A DNA stretch of 64,000 bases from Mucilaginibacter aquatilis (GCF_009755275.1 NZ_WQLA01000006.1:292095-356094), one strand, 5' to 3'; positions 1 through 10,197 are shown, counted from the first letter of the stretch. Numbers and translations: made by a program. Notes: a model not told the origin generated them from the sequence alone.

Positions 1-2610
1 CCATTTGTGGGCGAAGACCGCGAACCTGTTTGGGGCAGCGGCGACTCCTTTTATTACCTGAGCGAACGTAACGGTAATCAAAATTTATTTAAGGCAAGTT
101 TGGCAGCAGCAAATGCTCCATCACAGTTAACTAATTTTACTAAAGATCCGGTGCGCAACTTGTCGCGTGCTGAAGACGGTACTCTTGCCTTTACACAATG
201 TGGTGAGTTGTATACTTTAAAAGATGGCGGTCAGCCTCAAAAAGTGAACATCAGCCTGAGTGCCGATTTTAATGGCACCCAGGTGCAAAACATGCCAGTA
301 CGAGGCGACGCTACCGAAATTGCGGTATCACCAAACGGCAAAGAAGTTGCCCTGGTATACCGTGGCGAAATATTTGTAACATCGGTAGATGGTAACATTA
401 CCAAACGTGTTACCAATACGCCTTACCAGGAGCGTATGGTGAAGTTTAGCCCTGATGGGCGTTCATTGCTTTATTCGGTTGAAAATTCAGGTTCATGGGA
501 TATTTATAAAACCACTTTGGCAAGTGCTACAGAGCCTTATTTCTTTGCATCAACCACACTCAAAACCGAGCCTGTGATTAATACTGATAAAGAAGAATTT
601 CAACCTGTATACTCACCCGACGGCAAGAAGATTGCCTATCTGGAAGAAAGAAATATAGTGAAGGTGTATGATGTAGCCACCAAAAAAACTGTTACTGTAT
701 TGCCTCAAGGAATTAATTTCTCTTACTCAGATGGAGACCAGTTCTTTTCATGGTCGCCTGATAGCAAGTATTTGTTAATACAATCAGAAGAAGGAGCTTT
801 TGGCCGCAGTGAAATTGCCTTTGTTAAGGCCGATGGTACTGGCAAGCGCCTTAACTTAACCGAAAGTGGCTTTGATGATGGAAGACCGCGCTGGGGTATG
901 AACGGCAAAATGATGTATTGGCAAAGCGACAGGCTGGGTATGAAAAACTTATCTCGTGGCTCTCAAACGGATGTTTACGCCATGTTTTTTGATCAAACCG
1001 CATGGGATAGATTCCGTTTGAGCAAGGAAGACCTGGATATTCGTAAGCAGGAAGAAAAACGCGACTCGACCAATAAAGCTTCCGATAAAACAACCAAATC
1101 TACCCCTAAAAATGCCAAAACTCCAGCAGGAGTTGCTCCATATGCTTACGAGCCAAACTTTAAAAACCTGGAAGACCGTACAGTACGCTTAACCGTTGGA
1201 TCAGCCGATATTGCAGACGACATTATGTCAAAAGACGGTGAGAAACTATTTTATCTTGCTCGTTACGATAAGGGTTATGATTTATGGGTAACCTCTCCGC
1301 GCACTAAAGAGACTAAAGTATTGGCGGCTTTAAATTCAGGCGGAGGCTCGCTGGAATTAACTCCTGATGGTAAGAGTTTGTTTGTAATGGCCGGTGGCAA
1401 CGTTATGAAAGTAAATGTTGATGATGGTAAGGTTACGCCTGTAAAAATAAACAGCAACATGGATTTGGATGCTGCTGCCGAGCGTGCCTACATTTTTGAC
1501 CATTCATGGAAACAGGTAACTAAAAAGTTCTTCGATCCTAAATTACAGGGCGTTGATTGGAATTATTACCATAATACTTACGGTAAGTTCCTGCCACATA
1601 TTAACAACAACTATGACTTCCAGGTATTGCTGAGCGAGTTTCTGGGTGAGCTGAACGGTTCGCATACCGGAGGCAGATACTCACCTCAATTTCCTAATGC
1701 TGATGTTACTGCTGCCCTGGGCTTGCTGTACGACCAAACTAAAGGCGGCGATGGCTTATTAGTAGCCGATATAATTACCGGCGGCCCGTTTGATGTAGCA
1801 CGTACCAAGATGAGAAAAGGCTACATAATTGATAAAATTGACGGCGAGGCTATTACTGCTGCTGATGATTGGAGTAAATTATTAAACCGTAAGGTAGATA
1901 AATACACCCTTATAAGTTTCCACGACCCTAAAACCAATGTGCGCTATGAGGAGAATGTAAAACCTGTAGCACCGGGCTATGAGCGAAGCGTGTTGCTTTA
2001 TAACCGCTGGACGCGAATGATGGAGCACTTAGTTGATAGCCTTTCAAAAGGCCAGGTTGGCTATGTACACGTACAAGGCATGAACGACCCAAGCTACCGC
2101 GTTACGTTTGATAAAGTGCTGGGTAAAAACTTCAGTAAAAAAGCGCTGATTGTTGATACCCGTTTTAACGGCGGTGGCTGGCTGCACGATGAGTTGGTAA
2201 CTTTCCTGGGCGGCAAAAAATACATGGAGTTGCGTCCGCAAGGGCACCCAACTGAGGGCGGAGAATCATTAAGCAAATGGAACAAGCCTAGCTGCGTGGT
2301 AATGAGCGAAGGCAACTATTCCGATGCGTTTATCTTTCCGTGGGCCTATAAAACACTTAAACTTGGCAAACTGATAGGTATGCCGGTAGCAGGTACAGGC
2401 ACTGCCGTTTGGTGGGAACGCCAGATTGACGGCACACTGGTGTTTGGTATACCAATGGTATCGACTTGGGGCATTGGCGATAACCACCCTACCGAAAACG
2501 CGCAGGTAGAACCTGACATCAAAGTGCTGAACGAATACAGCAAATTCCTTAATGGGCAAGACCAGCAGATGGAAACCGCTGTTAAGGAAATGTTGAGTAT
2601 AGTAAAGTAG
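1..2610 (+). CDS. Tricorn-like S41 family protease (3' part; 5' end outside window)
   Basis: The reading frame is open to base 1 (codons for Pro-Phe precede the first possible GTG at 7), so the true start lies upstream. The visible 869 residues resemble the archaeal tricorn protease family: WD/TolB-like beta-propeller repeats (motifs such as SPDGK and TPDGK) over the first ~490 residues, then a helical core segment with the Ser-His pair in GELNGSHTGG, a PDZ-like stretch around 'GGPFDVARTKMRKGYIIDKI', and a C-terminal S41 catalytic domain with the expected nucleophile Ser in GNYSDAFIFPW and a late acidic residue in NAQVEPDI. Homologues in Bacteroidota are usually secreted, about 1,050-1,100 residues long; the signal peptide would be in the missing part. 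It stands alone and ends at a strong palindromic terminator. Confidence 0.9.
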   Translation, partial: PFVGEDREPVWGSGDSFYYLSERNGNQNLFKASLAAANAPSQLTNFTKDPVRNLSRAEDGTLAFTQCGELYTLKDGGQPQKVNISLSADFNGTQVQNMPVRGDATEIAVSPNGKEVALVYRGEIFVTSVDGNITKRVTNTPYQERMVKFSPDGRSLLYSVENSGSWDIYKTTLASATEPYFFASTTLKTEPVINTDKEEFQPVYSPDGKKIAYLEERNIVKVYDVATKKTVTVLPQGINFSYSDGDQFFSWSPDSKYLLIQSEEGAFGRSEIAFVKADGTGKRLNLTESGFDDGRPRWGMNGKMMYWQSDRLGMKNLSRGSQTDVYAMFFDQTAWDRFRLSKEDLDIRKQEEKRDSTNKASDKTTKSTPKNAKTPAGVAPYAYEPNFKNLEDRTVRLTVGSADIADDIMSKDGEKLFYLARYDKGYDLWVTSPRTKETKVLAALNSGGGSLELTPDGKSLFVMAGGNVMKVNVDDGKVTPVKINSNMDLDAAAERAYIFDHSWKQVTKKFFDPKLQGVDWNYYHNTYGKFLPHINNNYDFQVLLSEFLGELNGSHTGGRYSPQFPNADVTAALGLLYDQTKGGDGLLVADIITGGPFDVARTKMRKGYIIDKIDGEAITAADDWSKLLNRKVDKYTLISFHDPKTNVRYEENVKPVAPGYERSVLLYNRWTRMMEHLVDSLSKGQVGYVHVQGMNDPSYRVTFDKVLGKNFSKKALIVDTRFNGGGWLHDELVTFLGGKKYMELRPQGHPTEGGESLSKWNKPSCVVMSEGNYSDAFIFPWAYKTLKLGKLIGMPVAGTGTAVWWERQIDGTLVFGIPMVSTWGIGDNHPTENAQVEPDIKVLNEYSKFLNGQDQQMETAVKEMLSIVK

Positions 2611-2620
2611 TAGCACTCGC

Positions 2621-2668
2621 TAATAAATGCAGAAAGCCGCTCAATTGAGCGGCTTTCTGCATTTATTA
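2621..2668. terminator. 48-base perfect palindrome, bidirectional terminator
   Basis: Two 24-base arms match perfectly with no spacer (2621-2644 and 2645-2668); the GC-rich centre is AGAAAGCCGCTC/GAGCGGCTTTCT and the ends are A/T-rich. It sits between two convergent genes, so it can terminate both. Confidence 0.85.
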
Positions 2669-2683
2669 TATTTATATAAGCAT

Positions 2684-2773
2684 CTTGTCATTTCGACGTT
2701 AGGAAAAATCTTGTTAATGCATGCAAGCTTCGCAGCTTAAACAGGATTTTCCACTATCGTTCGAGATGACAAG
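2684..2773. repeat. REP-like palindromic repeat
   Basis: Imperfect inverted repeat: the left arm begins CTTGTCATTTCGACG and the complement of the right arm begins CTTGTCATCTCGAACG; both continue into an AAAATC[CT]TGTT segment. A small inner hairpin surrounds AAGCTTCGCAGCTT. Elements of this kind (TGTCATTTCGA...GAAATC...) are dispersed between genes in Sphingobacteriaceae genomes. It lies between two convergent genes. Confidence 0.65.
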
Positions 2774-2809
2774 CTTATAAACTTAACTATTCTAACTAAA
2801 TTCAACCAA

Positions 2810-3994
2810 TCAATTACCCAACTGCTTAACAGCCATGTATGCCATTAAACCGGTACTTATAGCCAGCGCATCTTCATCTACATCAAATGTTGGCGTATGT
2901 ACGGCAGAGGTTATGCCACGGCTTTCATTGCGGGTACCTAAACGGTAAAAACAGCTGTCGGCGGCTTGTGAAAAGTAAGCAAAGTCTTCGGCGGCCATCC
3001 ATATGTCGAGGTCGAGTACGTTCTCTTTACCTAAGTAATCTTCGGCATAGCCACGCGCGGCAGCTGTTAGTTTCTCTTCATTAATGAGGAACGGGTAACC
3101 ATTCCTAATCTCAAAATCACAGCTTCCGCCCATGCTTTCGGCAATGCCTTCGGCCATCTTTTTCATCTTAATGTGTGCTTCTTTACGCCATTGCTCATCC
3201 ATGGTACGGAAGGTACCCTCAAGGTAAACCTCATTAGGAATGATGTTAGTAGCGCCGTTGGCAATCACCTTACCAAATGATAGCACCGATGGGCTTTTAG
3301 GATCGGCAAAGCGGCTTACAACCTGTTGCAGCGCAGTAAGTATGTGAGCCGTGATAATAACCGGATCAATGTTTTGCTGGGGTTGTGCACCGTGGCCACC
3401 TTTACCATGCACGGTAACATAAATTTCATCAGTGCTGGCCATGTATTTACCTGCACGGAAACCTACCTTACCGGCGTCTATCAAAGGCATTACGTGCTGA
3501 CCCAAAACGGCCTGTGGCTTTGGATTTTCAAGCACGCCTTCTTGTATCATGAGGTTGGCGCCGCCGGGTAGTTTCTCTTCGGCAGGTTGAAATATCAGTT
3601 TAATGGTGCCGCCAAACTCATCTTTGAGGCTGCTTAAAATGGTAGCAGTACCCAATAACGATGATGTATGCACGTCATGACCGCAAGCATGCATTACGCC
3701 TACGTTTTTTGATTTGTATGGAACATCATTAGCCTCTGTAATGGGCAGCGCGTCCATATCGGCGCGTAAGGCGATAACGTTTTCAGATGGCTTATTGCCC
3801 TTCAACAAACCCACAACGCCATTATTAGCCAGACGGCTATGCGGAATACCCAGTTCATCTAAACGTGCCTCTACATAAGCAGAAGTTTGCACCTCATCAA
3901 ATGACAGCTCGGGGTTGGCATGCAGGTGACGGCGGTAGCCAACAATATTGCTGAATATACTTTTGGATAGTTCCTGTATCTTTTCTTTAATCAT
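2810..3994 (-). CDS. M20 family metallo-amidohydrolase (N-acyl amino acid hydrolase type)
   Basis: A 394-residue cytosolic zinc hydrolase of the M20D group (hippurate/IAA-amino acid/N-acyl-amino acid amidohydrolases). Signature blocks are present: HANPELSFDE near residue 25, ALRADMDALPI near 76-86, MHACGHDVHT at 101-110 with metal ligands Cys104 and His106, FQPAEEKLPGG with the catalytic/metal Glu pair at 139-140, GQHV near 165 and AAEDFAYF near the C-terminus. No signal peptide is visible. The length is typical. Its ATG overlaps the stop codon of the upstream SPOR gene by four bases (ATGA), so the two are probably translationally coupled. The exact substrate cannot be told from sequence. Confidence 0.92.
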   Translation of the reverse strand: MIKEKIQELSKSIFSNIVGYRRHLHANPELSFDEVQTSAYVEARLDELGIPHSRLANNGVVGLLKGNKPSENVIALRADMDALPITEANDVPYKSKNVGVMHACGHDVHTSSLLGTATILSSLKDEFGGTIKLIFQPAEEKLPGGANLMIQEGVLENPKPQAVLGQHVMPLIDAGKVGFRAGKYMASTDEIYVTVHGKGGHGAQPQQNIDPVIITAHILTALQQVVSRFADPKSPSVLSFGKVIANGATNIIPNEVYLEGTFRTMDEQWRKEAHIKMKKMAEGIAESMGGSCDFEIRNGYPFLINEEKLTAAARGYAEDYLGKENVLDLDIWMAAEDFAYFSQAADSCFYRLGTRNESRGITSAVHTPTFDVDEDALAISTGLMAYMAVKQLGN

Positions 3995-4485
3995 TGCATA
4001 TTAGGATTAGCGTCCAGTTTGGGCGGATTAATTTTTTCGGATATAATAAATAACGAAGTAAAAGTGCCCCGTAGCTCCTGCATAAGTTTTGATGCTTCGA
4101 GCCGCGTGCGGAAGTCACCTGCCTTCACTTTAAAGTTAGGCTCGGCGTAGTTTATATAAGTGCGTAATTCAGGGTGCATTTGCTGCATTCTGTTTTGCGC
4201 ATCGAATGCACTTTTGCGGTTAGGACCAATAAAAAATTGCACACGGTAACCATATGAGGATGAAAGACCGGCTCCGCGCACCATACCTTTTGAAAGGTTG
4301 CCACGGTGGGCAATAAGCGAATCAATGCGTGAGTCTTTAATTACTTCAAGCTTGCCACGCTCACCTTGCTGATTTTGAGCCTTTGCCGAAAAGGCAAATA
4401 AGCAGGCAATAATACAGGTTGCTAATGCAATTCCAAATTTATTATGTACTGAAGTAAAAACTCCTTTTACTCTTTTTGAAAACAT
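3991..4485 (-). CDS. SPOR-domain secreted protein
   Basis: The start at 4485 (MFSKRVKG...) is preferred over the in-frame ATG at 4512, because the latter lies inside a REP-like repeat and the shorter form gives a usual n-region. A hydrophobic segment (IALATCIIACLFAFSAKAQ) is a signal peptide with cleavage after AKA. The C-terminal ~80 residues have the SPOR pattern (GYRVQFFIG...A...F......YI.Y..PNFKVKAGDFRTRLEASKLMQEL), the family that binds denuded peptidoglycan glycans at division sites. The protein is about 164 residues, SPOR domain only. It overlaps the following M20 gene by ATGA. Confidence 0.85.
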   Translation of the reverse strand: MFSKRVKGVFTSVHNKFGIALATCIIACLFAFSAKAQNQQGERGKLEVIKDSRIDSLIAHRGNLSKGMVRGAGLSSSYGYRVQFFIGPNRKSAFDAQNRMQQMHPELRTYINYAEPNFKVKAGDFRTRLEASKLMQELRGTFTSLFIISEKINPPKLDANPNMQ

Positions 4486-4501
4486 CCCTATTAAATAAAA
4501 A

Positions 4502-4575
4502 CGCCATTGCAAAGTACGAAACGCTCTGATGATTTCTGTATTACAGCAGAGATTGCTTCGTACCTCGCAATGACG
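4502..4575. repeat. REP-like inverted repeat between SPOR gene and secA
   Basis: Left arm CGCCATTGCAAAGTACGAA (4502-4520) is complementary, with a few mismatches, to the right arm TTCGTACCTCGCAATGACG (4557-4575). The right arm continues a GATTGCTTCGTACCTCGCAATGACG core known as a dispersed repeat in Bacteroidota. It sits directly after the secA stop codon, so it may also fold as a 3' hairpin of the secA transcript. Confidence 0.6.
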
Positions 4576-4604
4576 TACTTGTGTTTTATGCTACGGTACG
4601 GTAA

Positions 4605-7600
4605 TTAAGCCCCGTGACAGTTTTTGAATTTTTTACCACTGCCGCAAGGACAAGGATCATTTCTGCCTATTTTTTGTTCGGCACGTACCGGCTGCTGTTT
4701 TTCCTGTACAAGCTCTTCATCAGGCACACCGTTGGTTTCGTGCACTAATTCGGGCTTACTCATGCGTAACTGGCGCATATCAGTACGTGGTATTGGCTGC
4801 GCTTCGTGCACCTCTTCAGGAGCCTGCTGAACCGGAATGCCACCTCTGAACAAGAAGCTAACCAATTCTTTATTTACGTTAGCCAGCATTTGGCGGAACA
4901 ATTCAAACGCTTCGAATTTGTAAACCAACAACGGATCTTTCTGCTCATAAACAGCGTTTTGTACCGATTGCTTTAACTCATCCATTTCGCGCAGGTGCTC
5001 TTTCCAGGCATCATCAATAAGGTATAGCGTTACGTTTTTCTCAAACGATTTAAACACTTCCAAACCATTATTGTCAACTGCCTTTTTCAATGGCACAGCT
5101 ACCTGTATACCATGTACGCCATCAGTAAACGGCACTACAATGTTTTCAATATACTCGCCGCGGGTTTTGTAAACGTCTTGCAAAACAGGGTTAGCCTGTT
5201 CGGCAATACTCTCCATTTTACGGTGGTAGAATGCAGTTACTGTTGCAAACACTGCTTCGGTAATTTTATTAGCGTTACCACCGGCAAACTCTTCCTGCGT
5301 AACTTCCGGATCAACCGAGAATAAACGGATAATTTCCAGTTGGAAGCCTTCGTAGTTGTTAGAATCCTTGTACTCCGTTACTACATCTTCAACCACATCA
5401 TAAATGGTATTGTTGATGTCAACATCCAAACGCTCGCCAAACAAGGCATTTTTACGTTTGGTATAAATTACTGTACGCTGAGAGTTCATTACGTCGTCAT
5501 ACTCCAGCAAGCGCTTACGTATACCAAAGTTGTTCTCTTCTACTTTTTTCTGTGCACGTTCTATAGACTTGGTAATCATAGAGTGCTGAATAACCTCGCC
5601 CTCTTCAATACCCATACGTACCATCAGGTTAGAAATACGCTCTGATCCAAATAAACGCATTAGGTTATCCTCTAACGATACAAAGAACTGTGATGAACCC
5701 GGGTCGCCCTGACGACCGGCACGACCACGCAACTGGCGATCGACACGGCGCGACTCATGGCGCTCAGTACCCACAATGGCTAAACCTCCGGCTTCCTTAA
5801 CGCCAGGGCCCAACTTAATATCCGTACCACGGCCAGCCATGTTGGTTGCAATGGTAACAGTACCTGCCTTACCAGCTTCGGCCACAATATCGGCCTCCTT
5901 TTGGTGCATTTTGGCGTTGAGTACGTTATGTTTAATGCCGCGCAGTTTAAGCATGCGGCTCAATAACTCTGAAATTTCAACCGAGGTTGTGCCCACCAGT
6001 ACCGGACGACCAGCCTGTGTTAGTTGTACAATTTCTTCAGCAACGGCATTGTATTTTTCGCGCATGGTACGGTAAACCAAATCCTGGCGGTCATCGCGCT
6101 TAGCAACAACGTTGGTTGGTATTTCTACCACATCGAGTTTGTATATTTCCCACAACTCACCAGCTTCGGTTACTGCAGTACCTGTCATACCACAAAGCTT
6201 GTGGTACATACGGAAGTAGTTTTGCAGCGTAATGGTAGCAAAGGTTTGCGTAGCATCCTCTACCTTAACATTTTCTTTAGCCTCAATAGCTTGGTGTAAA
6301 CCGTCAGAGTAACGGCGGCCATCTAAAATACGACCGGTTTGCTCGTCTACAATTTTAACCTTGCCTTCGTCAACAATGTATTCGGTATCCTTTTCAAATA
6401 AGGTATAAGCCTTAAGCAATTGATTTATGGAGTGAATACGCTCTGATTTGATTGAGAAATCGCGCATCAGCTCGTCTTTTTGCGCAACTTTCTCTTCGGC
6501 GCTTAAGTCTGACTTTTCAATTTTGGCAATCTCGGTACCAACGTCAGGCATAACAAAGAACTTAGCGTCTTCGCCCGATGCTGTAATTAATTCAATACCT
6601 TTTTCAGTAAGCTCAACCGAGTTGTTTTTCTCGTCAATAACAAAAAACAATTCAGCATCAACCTTAGGCATTTCCTTGCCTTGGTCCTGCATGTAATAAT
6701 TCTCTGTTTTTTGAAGCACGGTGCGGTTACCGCCCTCGCTCAAAAACTTAATTAAGGCTTTGCTTTTAGGTAAACCACGGTGTGCACGTATTAAGGCCAT
6801 ACCGCCTTCGTCGCTACCGGTTTTACCTTCGTTTATTTGCTTTTTAGCTTCGTTTAAAGCTTTGTTTACAAAATCTTTTTGTGCGTTTACCAAGCGTTCA
6901 ATACGTGGTTTAAGCATATAAAACTCATGCTCATCGCCGCGTGGTATTGGGCCCGATATAATTAATGGGGTACGTGCATCATCAACCAATACCGAGTCAA
7001 CCTCATCCACCATGGCAAAATGCAGCTTGCGTTGCACCAGCTCTTCAGGGGTACGGGTCATGTTATCACGCAGGTAGTCAAAACCAAATTCGTTGTTGGT
7101 ACCAAAAGTAATATCAGCAAGGTAGGCGTTACGGCGGGCTTCTGAGTTAGGCTCGTGCTTATCAATACAATCAACCGAAAGGCCGTGGAACTCATACAGC
7201 GGACCCATCCACTCCGAGTCGCGACGGGCAAGGTAATCGTTCACGGTTACAATGTGTACGCCTTGTCCGGCTAATGCATTTAGGTAAGCAGGCAAAGTAG
7301 CTACCAGGGTTTTACCCTCGCCTGTAGCCATCTCGGCAATTTTACCGCTGTGCAATACGCTACCACCTATAAGCTGTACATCGTAATGCACCATGTTCCA
7401 TTTAACCTCGTTGCCGGCGGCTATCCAGCTGCTGGCGTGCAATGCTTTATCGCCTTGTATAACTACGTTGCCTTTGCGGGCAGCCAATTGGCGGTCAAAC
7501 TCAGTTGCAGTAACCTCAATGTGAGGGTTGCCAGCCCAGCGGCGTGCAGTTTCTTTAACCACGGCAAAAGCCTGTGGCAATATATCCAACAAGATAACTT

Positions 7601-7901
7601 CAAGTTCCTTGTTACGGTCCTTTTCTAACTTATCAACCTGGCCGTAAAGCTCAACTTTAGCGTTTACATCCATATCAGGATTAGCGTCAATATCAGCTTT
7701 AATAGCTTTTATCTGCTCGTCAATTGAAGCTAAACCTTCAGCAATTTTCTCTTTAAAGTATATGGTTTTACCCCGCAACTCATCGTTGCTCAGGTTTTCG
7801 AGCTTGGCAAATTCGCTTTTTATTTTCTCAACCAGTGGCTGAATGCTTTTAACATCGCGTTCTGATTTGCTTCCAAAAAGCTTACTGATAAATCCTAACA
7901 T
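4605..7901 (-). CDS. secA: Preprotein translocase ATPase SecA
   Basis: SecA drives unfolded preproteins through SecYEG using ATP. The 1,098-residue protein has the DEAD motor with Walker A MATGEGKT at residues 191-198, motif [31 protein letters not shown] and [11 protein letters not shown], the wing/scaffold region, and a C-terminal SEC-C zinc motif [13 protein letters not shown] that binds SecB or ribosomes in other bacteria. It is ~200 residues longer than E. coli SecA; the extra length lies in lineage-typical insertions near residues 60-110 and ~330-480, as in other Bacteroidota, so it is not a fusion. It is transcribed alone; the gap to purD carries the divergent promoters. Confidence 0.98.
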   Translation of the reverse strand: MLGFISKLFGSKSERDVKSIQPLVEKIKSEFAKLENLSNDELRGKTIYFKEKIAEGLASIDEQIKAIKADIDANPDMDVNAKVELYGQVDKLEKDRNKELEVILLDILPQAFAVVKETARRWAGNPHIEVTATEFDRQLAARKGNVVIQGDKALHASSWIAAGNEVKWNMVHYDVQLIGGSVLHSGKIAEMATGEGKTLVATLPAYLNALAGQGVHIVTVNDYLARRDSEWMGPLYEFHGLSVDCIDKHEPNSEARRNAYLADITFGTNNEFGFDYLRDNMTRTPEELVQRKLHFAMVDEVDSVLVDDARTPLIISGPIPRGDEHEFYMLKPRIERLVNAQKDFVNKALNEAKKQINEGKTGSDEGGMALIRAHRGLPKSKALIKFLSEGGNRTVLQKTENYYMQDQGKEMPKVDAELFFVIDEKNNSVELTEKGIELITASGEDAKFFVMPDVGTEIAKIEKSDLSAEEKVAQKDELMRDFSIKSERIHSINQLLKAYTLFEKDTEYIVDEGKVKIVDEQTGRILDGRRYSDGLHQAIEAKENVKVEDATQTFATITLQNYFRMYHKLCGMTGTAVTEAGELWEIYKLDVVEIPTNVVAKRDDRQDLVYRTMREKYNAVAEEIVQLTQAGRPVLVGTTSVEISELLSRMLKLRGIKHNVLNAKMHQKEADIVAEAGKAGTVTIATNMAGRGTDIKLGPGVKEAGGLAIVGTERHESRRVDRQLRGRAGRQGDPGSSQFFVSLEDNLMRLFGSERISNLMVRMGIEEGEVIQHSMITKSIERAQKKVEENNFGIRKRLLEYDDVMNSQRTVIYTKRKNALFGERLDVDINNTIYDVVEDVVTEYKDSNNYEGFQLEIIRLFSVDPEVTQEEFAGGNANKITEAVFATVTAFYHRKMESIAEQANPVLQDVYKTRGEYIENIVVPFTDGVHGIQVAVPLKKAVDNNGLEVFKSFEKNVTLYLIDDAWKEHLREMDELKQSVQNAVYEQKDPLLVYKFEAFELFRQMLANVNKELVSFLFRGGIPVQQAPEEVHEAQPIPRTDMRQLRMSKPELVHETNGVPDEELVQEKQQPVRAEQKIGRNDPCPCGSGKKFKNCHGA

Positions 7902-8183
7902 AATTTTGATATAATTCGTCTCTTCAACCCAACAATTACGCCAACCCGCCCAATAGTGGCATTATGACAGGCGCGAAGTTACGTTTTAAAAGTTTTACTT
8001 CATAGTTTGCAACAGGATAGTTAAGTTGAATGCAATGAGGGCTAATAATTGGCAAACAACCTTAACTTACATAGCCATTTAAATTCGATGATATTACTAT
8101 GACATATCTTCCTTTGGTGTGGCTTTTTGACAGCTAAACTCAAAAACTAATACCAGCAATCACCTAACTCAACGCTTAAACTC

Positions 8184-8191
8184 TATCTTTG
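8184..8191 (+). promoter_or_regulatory. -7 promoter box for purD
   Basis: TATCTTTG matches the Bacteroidota -7 consensus TAnnTTTG and ends five bases before the purD ATG at 8197. No clear -33 TTG is seen. The transcript would have almost no leader. Confidence 0.55.
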
Positions 8192-8196
8192 CAGGC

Positions 8197-9471
8197 ATGA
8201 ATATCCTGATCATTGGTTCGGGCGGCCGCGAGAGCGCTTTTGCCTGGAAACTATCGCAAAGTACATTGTGTGAGCAGCTTTACATAGCTCCGGGTAATGC
8301 CGGTACCGGCCAATACGGCATCAACGTTAACTTAAAGGTTACCGATTTTGAAGGCATCAAAGCTCTTGTGCTCGAAAAAGGCATCAACATGGTTTTGGTT
8401 GGACCGGAAGAGCCATTGGTAAAAGGTATTCACGATTTCTTTCTGGCCGATGAACAATTGAAGAATGTGCCTGTAATTGGCCCGCAGCAAGAGGGCGCTC
8501 AATTAGAAGGCAGCAAAGATTTTTCAAAGCAGTTTATGCAACGCTATAACATCCCAACTGCTGCATCGCGCACATTTACGCGCGATACATTGCAGGACGG
8601 CCTGGAATACCTGGCTACCCAGGGTTTGCCCATTGTTTTGAAGGCTGATGGTTTAGCTGCCGGTAAAGGCGTTTTAATTTGCACCACCTTACAGGAAGCA
8701 CAGCAGGAACTGGTAGAGATGCTGAACGAAGCCAAGTTTGGCGATGCCAGCTCGAAGGTGGTTATTGAGCAATTTTTGCAAGGCATTGAGCTTTCGGTGT
8801 TCATTTTAACCGATGGCAATAGTTACAAAATTTTACCCTCCGCCAAAGATTATAAACGTGTTGGCGAAGGCGACACGGGCTTAAATACAGGCGGCATGGG
8901 GTCAGTATCACCTGTTCCATTTGCCGATAAAGACTTTTTAAGCAAAGTAGAGCAGCGCATTGTAATACCAACCGTTGAAGGTTTAAAAGCTGAAGGCATT
9001 CCATACAAAGGCTTTATTTTTATAGGCCTGATGAACTGCGATGGTGAGCCCTATACTATTGAATATAACTGCCGCATGGGCGACCCTGAAACCGAAAGTG
9101 TATTACCGCGCATTGAATCGGATTTAGTGGACTTGCTGTTGGGCGTTGCGGAAGAAAACTTAATTGAGAAACAATTCACAATATCTCCTAAAGTAGCAGC
9201 TACCGTAATGTGCGTAGCAGGCGGCTACCCCGGCGAGTACCTTAAAAACAAAGTAATGAGCGGCCTGGAAAACATCCGTGGTTCTATTGCCTTTCACGCA
9301 GGTACCGGCATGCAGGGTGATGATGTTATTACCACAGGTGGCCGTGTTATTGCCGTAACCTCATTACAGGACGATATGTTTACAGCCCTGCAACAAGCCA
9401 CCCTTGACGCCAGCCGCATTTACTATGACGGTAAATACTTTAGAAAAGACATAGGCTTCGATTTAATTTAA
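8197..9471 (+). CDS. purD: Phosphoribosylamine-glycine ligase (GAR synthetase)
   Basis: Second step of purine synthesis: joins phosphoribosylamine and glycine with ATP in the cytosol. The 424-residue length is normal. The N-domain starts MNILIIGSGGRE, the ATP-grasp domain carries GLPIVLKADGLAAGKGV near residues 146-162, and the metal-binding block reads EYNCRMGDPETESVLPR near 285-301; the C-terminal domain has the usual GGYPG stretch. It is a single gene between a divergent secA and a downstream terminator; no other pur gene is nearby. Confidence 0.98.
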   Translation: MNILIIGSGGRESAFAWKLSQSTLCEQLYIAPGNAGTGQYGINVNLKVTDFEGIKALVLEKGINMVLVGPEEPLVKGIHDFFLADEQLKNVPVIGPQQEGAQLEGSKDFSKQFMQRYNIPTAASRTFTRDTLQDGLEYLATQGLPIVLKADGLAAGKGVLICTTLQEAQQELVEMLNEAKFGDASSKVVIEQFLQGIELSVFILTDGNSYKILPSAKDYKRVGEGDTGLNTGGMGSVSPVPFADKDFLSKVEQRIVIPTVEGLKAEGIPYKGFIFIGLMNCDGEPYTIEYNCRMGDPETESVLPRIESDLVDLLLGVAEENLIEKQFTISPKVAATVMCVAGGYPGEYLKNKVMSGLENIRGSIAFHAGTGMQGDDVITTGGRVIAVTSLQDDMFTALQQATLDASRIYYDGKYFRKDIGFDLI

Positions 9472-9483
9472 TATTAAAGCCTA

Positions 9484-9528
9484 AAATAAAAATGCCACAT
9501 AACTGAATGTTATGTGGCATTTTTATTT
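9484..9528 (+). terminator. Rho-independent terminator after purD
   Basis: A 20-base-pair perfect stem (arms 9484-9503 and 9509-9528, loop TGAAT) with core AAAATGCCACATAAC and a T-rich descending arm. A second perfect 10-bp hairpin immediately overlaps its end. Confidence 0.9.
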
Positions 9529-9548
9529 GATAGCTATTGCTATCAAAT
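9525..9548 (+). terminator. Second hairpin overlapping the purD terminator
   Basis: ATTTGATAGC (9525-9534), loop TATT, GCTATCAAAT (9539-9548), followed by TTTT. It shares four bases with the first hairpin, so the two are alternative or sequential folds. Confidence 0.6.
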
Positions 9549-9738
9549 TTTCACCAATTACGTATAGCTTTAATTAACCATTAGCAACGTTTTTGCACTA
9601 ACCATCATGGTTATTAAATAACTGGTTGGTTGGTTTGAGATATGCTTTGCTTCAGAGAAGTTGTCATACAAATATTGATCAAAACTAAGAGGCAAGTAAC
9701 TGATTTAGACTTTTTTTTGAGGAAACAAACCTATTCTC

Positions 9739-10197
9739 CTACATAGGAGTATTTGCAGAATCCTTTACCTCAACTAAATTTTCACCAAATTCAATAAATG
9801 CTCTTTGGGAAGCAGGCATTAAGGTTTTTAAAACGTCATCCTTTTCGCCGTCCTTTATAATTTTCTCTACTTTTTTAGCATCTGTATAGTAAAATACGTA
9901 CGTTTCATCATAGCTATCAGTTAGCGCTTCATCCTCGTACATTTTAACTTCAAAGTTAACTTTGATGCTTCCACTTTGTATGTTAACTGCTTTTGGTGAG
10001 TAACTCATAGCGCAGCCAGACCCGCAACTTATGACAATAGATTGCCTTACGTTGACCACCGGTTTATCCACCGCCTTTTTTTGTTTCACCTCTGTACTGC
10101 CTTGCCCGGCAGTTTCTTTATTTGAATGAGATTTTTTGTTCTCGCATCCAACGATCAATAAGGCTAAAGCAATTAAAAGGCTATTTCTTACTTGCAT
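9739..10197 (-). CDS. Small lipoprotein of unknown function
   Basis: 152 residues with a lipoprotein signal: MQVRNSLLIALALLIVGC, lipobox LIVGC with acylated Cys18. After a charged, Lys/Ser-rich linker (residues 20-48) comes a compact domain with CGSGC near residues 58-62 and an alternating hydrophobic pattern that suggests beta strands. I do not recognise the family. The gene stands alone between the purD terminators and tRNA-Met; a short inverted repeat (CTCCTA..TAGGAG) overlaps its stop codon and could help termination. Confidence 0.7.
   Translation of the reverse strand: MQVRNSLLIALALLIVGCENKKSHSNKETAGQGSTEVKQKKAVDKPVVNVRQSIVISCGSGCAMSYSPKAVNIQSGSIKVNFEVKMYEDEALTDSYDETYVFYYTDAKKVEKIIKDGEKDDVLKTLMPASQRAFIEFGENLVEVKDSANTPM

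Noticed and set aside
4605..7901. SecA as a fusion because it is ~200 residues longer than in E. coli
   Set aside because: The extra length is in insertions typical of Bacteroidota SecA; the reading frame and motor motifs are continuous.
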